From: Larimichthys crocea
Taxonomy: Eukaryota > Chordata > Actinopteri > Sciaenidae
Direction: 5' to 3'
Assembly: GCF_000972845.2 (NCBI RefSeq)
Contig: NC_040019.1
Coordinates: forward strand, 13,209,409 to 13,273,408
Length of the DNA: 64,000 nt
Below, piece by piece: positions 57,501-64,000 of the stretch. Within the stretch, counting starts at the first letter, position 1, and each line of letters begins with the position of its first letter. A program made the position numbers and the translations under genes. The notes beneath the pieces are model-generated. The model worked only from the letters and a program-made list of their open reading frames with translations, searched no databases and was not told the DNA's origin.

Positions 57501-59547
57501 ACATAAATCAGGTGATATAGACATGTTGTCAGCACCTGCCGTCCTTCTGGGGACAAAATACAAGAAAATCATTAAATGAAGACTACGTCCAGGTTTTAGA
57601 CAGTCTGCGGGGACGTCACGGAGACTGATGTGTTATTTGATATAAGTACAGACCGTTGTATCGTACCGTTGCCCAGCTCCCAGGCCATCTTGTACCGTCT
57701 GGACTCGCAGTACTGCAGCAGCGAGCCGGCGTTGCTGCTGTTCCAGGTGTTGTCAGCTGTTCTGAGCAAAGCGTTCAGCCCGAAGATCAGATCCATCCCC
57801 GAACAGTTAGTGAAGGAGTGCAGCAGGTCCACAGTGAACTCTGTCACAGGGACAGAGGCTCAGTCAGGGATGACTTGTTGGAGGTATGTGGTTGAACCTG
57901 TCAAACCAAACTCGTACCTGTGAACTTGACCCGTCTGTACTTCCTCTGCAGATCTTCTCTCATCAGGATCAGTTGTTGTTGGGTCCAGTCCTTCTTCAGC
58001 TTCTCCTCGAGCCACGACGGCAGATCACCTTCATCACAGGACGCTTCAACAGCAGCACATTGTTAACACCTGTACATTCACTACACATGAAGCGTGTTTC
58101 AGAAACACGTCAGCGTTACCTGCACCGACACCTGAGTCCGTGTGACGCCTCTGAGGCGTGAACACCATGAAGTCTTGTCTGGTCCCCCCAAATCTGAGAA
58201 AAGCTGGAGTCAAAGCTCTCGCCAGCGTTCTTATCTTCGGAGAGCTGGAGACGACAAAACGAAACTTTAGATGTTTCTGCTGACAGAGCGACGGGCGGAA
58301 ACACGCAGCACCACTGCTTAACGTTAGCTTCATGTTCGCTAACAGGGAGCTAACAAAACAGTAAGAGTAACAGCAGCTAACAAACTGAGCTAACAGCGGC
58401 TAACAGACTGAGCTAACATGAGCTAACAGACTGAGCTAACGTGAGCTAACATGAGCTAACAGCAGCTAACAGACTGAGCTAACATGAGCTAACAAACAGA
58501 GCTAACATCAGCTACCAGACTGAGCTAACATGAGCGAACAGACTGAGCTAACGTGAGCTAACATGAGCTAACAGCAGCTAACAGACTGAGCTAACATCAG
58601 CTAACAGACTGAGCTAACATGACTTAACATCAGCTAACAGACTGAGCTAACATGAGCTAACAGACTGAGCTAACAGCGGCTAACAGACTGAGCTAACATC
58701 AGCTAACAAACAGAGTTAACATCAGCTAACAGACTGAGCTAATGTGAGCTAACAGCAGCTAACAGACTGCGCTAACATGAGCTAACAGCAGCTAACAGAC
58801 TGAGTTAACATGAGCTAACAGCAGCTAACAAACTGAGCTAACAGTGGCTAACAGACTGAGCTAACATGAGCTAACAGCAGCTAACAAACTGAGCTAATAG
58901 CGGCTAACAGACTGAGCTAACATGAGCTAACAGCAGCTAACAAACTGAGCTAACAGCGGCTAACAGACTGAGCTAACATGAGCTAACAGCAGCTAACAGA
59001 CTGAGCTAACATGAGCTAACAGCAGCTAACAGACTGAGCTAACAGCAGCTACAGCTGTCAGCAGTTTACTTCACTGTCCATCATAAACTCTGTAAATCAC
59101 AGAGAGTTGAGGCGGAGCAGCCGGAGGACATCAGAGGGAAAACCAGAAAACATTTCCTCCATAAAATATGATCCAGTTTCACCAGAACCAGTGAAATAGT
59201 TGCTGCTGTGTGACTTAGTGAAATAGTTGGTGATTGACAGACGTGAGTTTGAAGTTAAAGTTGATTAAAATAGTTTTAATAAAGTTTCTGAGCTTCAGTA
59301 GAATCAGAACCAGAACTGACACAAACTGGATCCACTTCACGGACACTCACCTGAGCAGGTACATGAACTTCTCCTCCGACGCCAGGCTCGCATCGATGGT
59401 GACGGACAGAAAGCGCCGGTCCACCCGGCGGATCACCGCGGACAGATCCACGCTCACATCTGAAGAGTTCCGGTTCGGGTCTCTGATGTGGACCCCGTCT
59501 GTGTGACAGAGCAGAGACAGAACCACGCACACCGACACACACTTCAT
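53840..59547 (-). CDS. hpse: Heparanase, exons 1 to 8 (C-terminal part missing)
   Basis: Endo-beta-glucuronidase that cleaves heparan sulfate in the extracellular matrix and lysosome (glycoside hydrolase family 79). Eight in-phase exons run 59547-59351, 58244-58120, 58043-57918, 57840-57667, 57260-57089, 56367-56320, 55403-55310 and 53946-53840, together 1043 nt (about 347 residues). An N-terminal hydrophobic signal is followed by [34 protein letters not shown], the WELGNEPNS motif with the acid/base Glu (its codon split by an intron), [15 protein letters not shown] sequence, TWHHYYVNGR and [10 protein letters not shown] with the nucleophile Glu. The usual length is about 540 residues, so the last third is absent. 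Upstream neighbour helq on the same strand matches vertebrate synteny. Confidence 0.93.
53996..54290. repeat. Interspersed repeat (second copy of the 3150 element)
   Basis: CAAATCAGATTGTATTTGTA then CAGCCCAAAGTCACAAAGT and CATTTTCCTC, shared with 3165-3235; the rest differs. In hpse intron 7. Confidence 0.6.
54294..54662. repeat. (GA)n-rich microsatellite with GACA interruptions
   Basis: About 370 bp of AGAGAG with periodic GACAGAGA. It contains an internal longer duplication of an about 90-bp block (GAGGCACAGAGAGACAAGAG appears twice). Open on both strands by composition. Confidence 0.95.
54816..54932 (-). mobile_element. Retrotransposon-type SGNH-esterase fragment
   Basis: Thirty-nine codons open on the minus strand, including [18 protein letters not shown] and [17 protein letters not shown]. 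The DGIHPT motif is the DxxH block of SGNH/GDSL hydrolases, in the arrangement found in a domain encoded by some fish non-LTR retrotransposons (ORF1-type). The frame ends soon after, so it is a decayed fragment in hpse intron 7. Assignment to an element class is inferred. Confidence 0.5.
54958..55292. repeat. Minisatellite of CATCAACACGT / CATGTCAACACGT units
   Basis: Two related short units (CATCAACACGT and ACATGTCAACACGT) alternate for about 330 bp between hpse exons 7 and 8. Confidence 0.95.
55310..55403 (-). CDS. hpse: hpse exon 7
   Basis: 94 nt after TTTCCCAG, donor GTAGCC. Encodes [20 protein letters not shown] and [11 protein letters not shown]. The split His codon joins exon 6. Confidence 0.9.
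55530..56312. repeat. GGTGGAGGTAAA minisatellite in hpse intron 6
   Basis: About 780 bp of 6- and 12-bp units (GGAGGT, AAAGGT, GAAGGT, AGACAT variants). All frames are open because units are multiples of three; not coding. Confidence 0.95.
56320..56367 (-). CDS. hpse: hpse exon 6
   Basis: 48 nt after TTGTTGAAG, donor GTGAGT. Encodes [15 protein letters not shown] with split codons at both ends. Matches the conserved xxAxxxDxxTWHH stretch. Confidence 0.88.
57089..57260 (-). CDS. hpse: hpse exon 5
   Basis: 172 nt, acceptor TCTTCAG, donor GTGAGA. Encodes [20 protein letters not shown] through [20 protein letters not shown]. Completes the acid/base Glu codon with exon 4. Confidence 0.93.
57578..57625 (-). 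repeat. Single reverse copy of the 42-bp minisatellite unit
   Basis: ACTACGTCCAGGTTTTAGAC then AGTCTGCGGGGACGTCACGG; reverse complement of the 20.3-21.0 kb array unit. In hpse intron 4. Confidence 0.9.
57667..57840 (-). CDS. hpse: hpse exon 4
   Basis: 174 nt, acceptor TGACAG, donor GTACGA. Encodes [20 protein letters not shown] through [12 protein letters not shown]. Confidence 0.93.
57918..58043 (-). CDS. hpse: hpse exon 3
   Basis: 126 nt, acceptor TTGAAG, donor GTACGA. Encodes [20 protein letters not shown] and [17 protein letters not shown]. This covers the region between the light-chain end and linker of mammalian heparanase. Confidence 0.88.
58120..58244 (-). CDS. hpse: hpse exon 2
   Basis: 125 nt, acceptor CTCCAG, donor GTAACG. 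Encodes [20 protein letters not shown] then [26 protein letters not shown] is a heparanase signature. Confidence 0.92.
58335..59035. repeat. GAGCTAACA minisatellite in hpse intron 1
   Basis: About 700 bp built from GAGCTAACATGAGCTAACAG and CAGCTAACAGACT units. A short piece also sits in scarb1 intron 7 (about 32765-32815) and at 4110-4130. Confidence 0.95.
59036..59225. repeat. Third copy of the 3.8-4.3 kb dispersed repeat
   Basis: AGCAGCTACAGCTGTCAGCA through GGACATCAGAGGGAAAACCA to GTTGCTGCTGTGTGACTTAG; nearly identical to 4125-4312. Confidence 0.9.
59351..59547 (-). CDS. hpse: hpse exon 1 with signal peptide
   Basis: 197 coding nt from the ATG, donor [24 protein letters not shown] is a signal peptide. 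It is followed by [20 protein letters not shown] and [12 protein letters not shown], the start of the heparanase light chain. Confidence 0.92.
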
Positions 59548-59879
59548 GACTGAAGCCCCGACACACGCTCCACACTTCCTGCACCGCTTCCTCCTGTTTA
59601 CACCCGGACGACGTGCGCCTCATCCGGCTTCACACCGTCAACAGCAGAGCCGGATCAACCAGACCTGCCGGGGCGGGACTCGAACCCAGACTGACCCCAA
59701 ATCAATACGGCAGACTGCATGATCATTATTAATATATTATTACACTTAAGTTCTTTCTGTGACTTTTTAAAGGACACTAAGGTGAAAGTATTAGTACTGA
59801 TGTTTGATATTAACCTTTAATAAAGTTTATTTCTTCATCATGTTTTGTTTAATCTGAGTAAAGTTACCAACATTTATCA

Positions 59880-59972
59880 CGGAGACTACGTCCAGGTTTT
59901 AGACAGTCTGCGGGGACGTCTCAGAGACTACGTCCAGGTTTTAGACAGTCTGTGGGGATGTCACGGAGGTTT
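59880..59972 (-). repeat. Two reverse copies of the 42-bp unit
   Basis: AGACTACGTCCAGGTTTTAG occurs twice, each followed by ACAGTCTGCGGGG or its GTGGGG variant. Between hpse and helq. Confidence 0.9.
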
Positions 59973-60037
59973 TAGACTCGTTAAGCTCGTTAGTCGACTC
60001 ACGTCAATAAACAGAAGCAGAAGTTTGTTTACATCAT

Positions 60038-60043
60038 TTTAAT
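60038..60043 (-). terminator. Possible helq polyadenylation signal (ATTAAA)
   Basis: On the minus strand GTTATTAAAATGATG lies about 50 bp after the helq stop. Variant hexamer; inferred. Confidence 0.35.
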
Positions 60044-60090
60044 AACAAAACAATAAAAAGTTTCTCAGAGAATAAAACTCCTCCGCTTCG

Positions 60091-60186
60091 TTAAAGTCGT
60101 CGTGTTTCTGACGGCAGGTCTGACGGTGTCATCAGCAGATCGTCCACTTCCTCCTGAAGAGCGGCGGCCTTTTCTTTCACCAGCAT
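60091..60186 (-). CDS. helq: helq last exon
   Basis: [20 protein letters not shown] then [11 protein letters not shown] and TAA. Acceptor GTCTCAG lies next to the CAGACAGA minisatellite. Confidence 0.9.
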   Translation of the reverse strand: MLVKEKAAALQEEVDDLLMTPSDLPSETRRL

Positions 60187-63100
60187 CTGAGACAGACAGG
60201 TCATGTGACAGACAGACAGGTCATGTGACAGACAGACAGACAGGTCATGTGACAGACAGACAGGTCATGTGACACAGACAGGTCATGTGACACACAGACA
60301 GACAGACAGGTCATGTGACAGACAGACAGACAGACAGACAGGTGATGTGACAGACAGACAGACAGGTGATGTGACAGACAGACAGACAGGTCATGTTGGT
60401 GATCACATGGAGGAGGCGGGCTCACCTTAGCAGAAGCTACGATCTGATTGGCTTGTTTGTTGAACAGGTTGTCTATGGTCTTGGAGAGAATCGCTGGGTC
60501 AGCGTTCGCCAGGTGAGTCAGCGTTTTGTAGCCGGCGTCGTACAGCTGCTTCGCTCGAAACTGGAAACACAGAACGATGTTTAATCAGCAGGCTGCTGAT
60601 TGGACAGTGAGGTGATCAGGTGATCTATCTGTAGTTCAGCTGCAATCATCAAGTCCTGGCGGTCTCGGTCCACGTGGAACCGGTCCACTGCCTGGACCTC
60701 CTCACTGACCTCCATGACTCCTGCCACCTCCATCAGTGGGATGAGCTCGGCCTTCACGCAGTAGCTCAGCCGCCTCGTCAGCTCCGTCAGCAGCGCTTTG
60801 AACGGCCAGAACTCCTCCAGCTCCTGCACAGACAGACACCTGAGGTCAGTCACCGGCTCCTCTGTGGAGGCGGGACATCCTGGCGGCGGCGTACCTCTGT
60901 GAAGTGCAGCACGCAGGAGCAGAAGGCCGACGAGGAGCTGAGCAGCGTCTGCACGAAGCCTCGACTCAGCTGGAACCGGTCGGCGACGCTCCACAGGTTC
61001 GTCTCCTTCAGCAGAGTGAACAACACGAGAGCCAGATACATCCTCCTCACCACCTGCATGTCCACGCTCTGACACACACACACACACACACACACACTTT
61101 ACTCTGACGGTCTGTGTACTCGGATACTTTCCTCACACCGCTCTGATTGGACGTGAGCTCCCTCTAGTGGTCACCAGAGGAATGTGAATGAAATAAATAA
61201 ATAATTTATATCTTCAGCTGTTCAGAAACTTTCCAGGAGAACAGCTTCAACGCCAGGTCAGCTGTTCTCGACCCGGTTCTGTCAGAACCTGGTCCTGTGT
61301 GAGCATCGGCCTGATGGACAGACTCTGGATTTAATCTACTCAGCATGTTTTCTCTGTTTTTGTTATTAACAGCATTAAAGTTATAATCCTTTGACAGGAC
61401 TTCATCATAATCTGTCATAATCTGAGGCAGCAGAAACCTCTGAACCATCAGCTGCTAATCGGACTTCAAACAACAGCCGACAGACGGACGAGGAAGTTTG
61501 AGGCCGACGCCTACGTTACCCATAATGCATCAGAAACAGAGACAGCTGGAGGTGTGTAACGCTCACAGCGGCTAATGTAGCCTGCAGAGACGTCAGGTCA
61601 CTTCTTTCTGACATCACAAGGACATTTATTCACCTGGACACACCTGGACTCACCTGGACACACCTGGACGACTGATCTGGACACACCTGGACGACTGATC
61701 TGGACACACCTGGACTCACCTGGACTCACCTGGACTCACCTGGACACACCTGGACACACCTGGACTCACCTGTTGCCATGTTTTGTTGAATATGGAGCCT
61801 GAGTCATGGTTCTTACCTTCTTCACCGTCTGTCCAGCAGCTTTCCGAGCAACGAAGCTCTCGGGCACGCCGACGGCTGCAGACATCTTCTGCTCGGCGTC
61901 TGACAGCAGAGTAAACTGCAACACGACAAAGAGCAGAGGACGAGTTTACACCGAGGGCAGAGGACGAGTTTACACCGAGGGCAGAGGACGAGTTTACACC
62001 GAGGGCAGAGGACGAGTTTACACCGAGGGCAGAGGACGAGTTTACACCGAGGGCAGAGGACGAGTTTACACCGAGGGCAGAGGACGAGTTTACACCGAGG
62101 GCAGAGGACGAGTTTACACCGAGGGCAGAGGACGAGTTTACACCGAGGGCAGAGGACGAGTTTACACCGAGGGCAGAGGACGAGTTTACACCGAGGGCAG
62201 AGGACGAGTTTACACCGAGGGCAGAGGACGAGTTTACACCGAGGGCAGAGGACGAGTTTACACCGAGGGCAGAGGACGAGTTTACACCGAGGGCAGAGGA
62301 CGAGTTTACACCGAGGGCAGAGGACGAGTTTACACCGAGGGCAGAGGACGAGTTTACACCGAGGGCAGAGGACGAGTTTACACCGAGGGCAGAGGACGAG
62401 TTTACACCGAGGGCAGAGGACGAGTTTACACCGAGGGCAGAGGACGAGTTTACACCGAGGGCAGAGGACGAGTTTACACCGAGGGCAGAGGACGAGTTTA
62501 CACCGAGGGCAGAGGACGAGTTTACACCGAGGGCAGAGGACGAGTTTACACCGAGGGCAGAGGACGAGTTTACACCGAGGGCAGAGGACGAGTTTACACC
62601 GAGGGCAGAGGACGAGTTTACACCGAGGGCAGAGGACGAGTTTACACCGAGGGCAGAGGACGAGTTTACACCGAGGGCAGAGGACGAGTTTACACCGAGG
62701 GCAGAGGACGAGTTTACACCGAGGGCAGAGGACGAGTTTACACCGAGGGCAGAGGACGAGTTTACACCGAGAGCAGAGGACGAGTATACACCGAGGGCAG
62801 AGGACGAGTTTACACGGAGACAGAAACAGCTCGTGGCCACTCGTACCTGTCTGAAGAACGTCATCCAGTCGGGCTTGCACTGTGACACCATGTCGTACGG
62901 CGTGACCAGGTAGACCAGGTGAAGGAAGCTGTTGAGCATCAGAGCCTCCAGACCGCTGGACAGGTCTTTGTAGAGCGCGGCGCTGAAGCTCAGATCCACG
63001 GAGCCTGAGGACGCCAAACACGCCAAACAGGCCAACACGTCAAACACGTCAAACACGTCAAACAGGCCAACACGTCAAACACGTCAAACAGGCCAACACG

Positions 63101-63404
63101 TCAAACACGTCAAACACGTCAAACAGGCCAACACGCCAAACACGTCAAACACAGGACGAGCCGACAGCCACCTGCACCTTCAGGTCGGTGCTTCACCTTT
63201 GTACGTCGCCTTCCCGAGCTTGGTGACGTTCAGCGTCTGACTGTGAGCGTCTGCCGTCTCCGTGACCAGGTCTTTGTCCTTCAGGACGTCCACACAGCGC
63301 TGAACAAGCTCCCACAGACTCGTGTCCACACACAGCTGTCTCTGCTGGACGTACAGCAGCGTCCCACACAGGAAGTCTCTCAGCTGCTCCGACGACGTGG
63401 TGAT
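60091..63404 (-). CDS. helq: HELQ helicase, last seven exons
   Basis: HELQ is a superfamily 2 DNA helicase used in replication-fork repair. Only the C-terminal third (about 327 residues) is here: exons 63404-63197, 63004-62847, 61915-61817, 61068-60895, 60823-60710, 60560-60426 and 60186-60091, all with GT-AG junctions. Landmarks are [94 protein letters not shown] and a C-terminal [14 protein letters not shown], which match human HELQ closely. The helicase motor exons lie beyond the right edge. 3' end is about 540 bp from the hpse start codon. Confidence 0.94.
60190..60400. repeat. GACAGACAGGTCATGT minisatellite
   Basis: About ten units of variable length (ACAGACAGACAGGTCATGTG) filling the last helq intron. 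The array abuts the last-exon acceptor. Confidence 0.95.
60426..60560 (-). CDS. helq: helq exon, helix-hairpin-helix-like region
   Basis: 135 nt encoding [20 protein letters not shown] and [20 protein letters not shown]. The KxLYxAGYxSLxxLANA pattern is a HhH-like DNA-binding segment. Confidence 0.93.
60710..60823 (-). CDS. helq: helq exon (ELEEFWPF)
   Basis: 114 nt, donor [26 protein letters not shown] and [18 protein letters not shown]. Confidence 0.93.
60895..61068 (-). CDS. helq: helq exon ([11 protein letters not shown])
   Basis: 174 nt, acceptor GTGTCAG beside a CA tract (61072-61099). [20 protein letters not shown] through [15 protein letters not shown]. Confidence 0.93.
61100..61625. 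other. helq: helq intron, unique part
   Basis: No exon or clear repeat seen. Confidence 0.6.
61628..61772. repeat. CACCTGGACA minisatellite in helq intron
   Basis: About fourteen 10-bp units ACCTGGACAC / ACCTGGACTC. Confidence 0.93.
61817..61915 (-). CDS. helq: helq exon ([14 protein letters not shown])
   Basis: 99 nt, acceptor GTTGCAG, donor [26 protein letters not shown] then [13 protein letters not shown]. Confidence 0.93.
61930..62820. repeat. 24-bp minisatellite filling a helq intron
   Basis: About 37 units of GCAGAGGACGAGTTTACACC plus GAGG; all but the outermost are identical. It occupies nearly the whole intron 61916-62846. Line-to-line periodicity (120 bp = 5 units) confirms the 24-bp period. 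Open in all frames because 24 is divisible by three; not coding. Confidence 0.97.
62847..63004 (-). CDS. helq: helq exon ([13 protein letters not shown])
   Basis: 158 nt, acceptor TCCTCAG, donor [26 protein letters not shown] through [16 protein letters not shown]. Confidence 0.93.
63012..63150. repeat. ACACGTCAAACAGGCCA minisatellite in helq intron
   Basis: About thirteen units of CACGTCAAA / CAGGCCAA. Confidence 0.93.
63197..63404 (-). CDS. helq: helq exon ([12 protein letters not shown])
   Basis: 208 nt, acceptor GTGTGCAG, donor [26 protein letters not shown] through [20 protein letters not shown]. Confidence 0.92.
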
Positions 63405-63408
63405 CTGC

Positions 63409-63640
63409 ACACACACACACACACACACACAGACACACACAGACACGCACACACAGACACGCACACACAGACACGCACACACAGACACACACAGACACAC
63501 ACGCACACACAGACACAGACACACACACACACGCACACACACACACACACACGTACACGCACACACACGCACACACATGCACACACACACGCACACACAC
63601 ACACATGCACACACACACATGCACACACACACACACATAC

Positions 63641-63677
<37 letters not shown>

Positions 63678-63692
63678 TACACACGCACACAC
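63409..63692. repeat. Long interrupted (CA)n microsatellite
   Basis: About 285 bp of CA with CACACGCACA and CAGACACACA interruptions, immediately upstream of the helq exon acceptor. Confidence 0.95.
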
Positions 63693-64000
63693 TAACTTCT
63701 AGCTCAAAACACCAACCTATGGCGCAGCCAATCATGCCAAAACTCAAGTCTTCTAAGAAACAGTCCACCACAAATCAATGGGTGACCTCACAGTGGGTTT
63801 ACACATGCAAGTGATTGTGAGTTACATTGTGTTTTCCTGTTTGGAATTGTTACCTCACTGTGTAGATGAATGAATACAGACAGTGATATTAGCGAACGTC
63901 AGTAACATGATTGGTGCCAGCACCGAGGCAGTTTTTTCTTGGATATTTGGGGGTTGTGTTGACAGCACTTAAGGACAGAAATGAAGATGTAACTGAGGCT
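63693..64000. other. helq: helq intron to window end, no exon seen
   Basis: Non-repetitive, no splice-flanked coding segment recognised. Confidence 0.6.

Noticed and set aside
61716..63056. Open frames of 359 to 446 codons on both strands
   Set aside because: They are produced by a 24-bp tandem unit without stops, and overlap true helq exons only at the ends.
63180..63771. Cys/Val and Thr/His repeat open frames
   Set aside because: Translation of a CA microsatellite beside a helq exon.

Overview
The window is vertebrate nuclear DNA, almost certainly from a teleost fish. The genes are interrupted by introns with GT-AG junctions, and fish-type interspersed repeats and many micro- and minisatellites lie between and within them. 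No prokaryotic feature is present. Two clusters of real genes are visible. On the plus strand, a CD36-family scavenger receptor gene, best matched to scarb1 (SR-BI), runs from a first exon at 7377 (or an alternative one at 5483) to 3' exons near 38.9-39.7 kb. Exons 2 to 11 form a clean, in-phase chain from 29654 to 36761. On the minus strand, the last seven exons of helq (HELQ/POLQ-like helicase) lie at 63404-60091, followed by heparanase (hpse), with exons 1 to 8 at 59547-53840 and damaged remnants of later exons near 51.4-51.57 kb. Adjacent helq and hpse on one strand match the usual vertebrate gene order. scarb1 and hpse converge tail to tail.

Layout: 1-18291 is an enormous inverted repeat. 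The right arm (about 9.0-18.29 kb) is an indel-rich reverse complement of the left arm, including broken copies of both scarb1 first exons. 18.3-27.36 kb holds two error-rich minisatellites and a stretch with no recognised gene, ending at a 10-N gap. 27.37-39.7 kb is scarb1. 39.7-44.5 kb is quiet intergenic DNA. 44.8-50.4 kb is a 5.5 kb array of 93/96-bp units that stay open in one frame over hundreds of codons, followed by a second minisatellite, a 100-N gap, and two more noisy minisatellites (51.56-53.6 kb). 53.6-60 kb is hpse and 60-63.4 kb is the 3' part of helq, with introns largely made of tandem repeats.

No new molecular system was identified. The observations most worth a second look are the giant palindrome with its asymmetric error load (most simply an assembly or read artefact that splits scarb1 intron 1), two tandem TATA-bearing first exons of scarb1, the 93/96-bp coding-like array, about 35 identical copies of a 24-bp unit filling a helq intron, a 42-bp minisatellite unit recurring at three separate places, and the loss of the heparanase C-terminal exons in a noisy, gapped region. 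All gene identifications rest on protein motifs and family knowledge recalled from memory; no database search was run.
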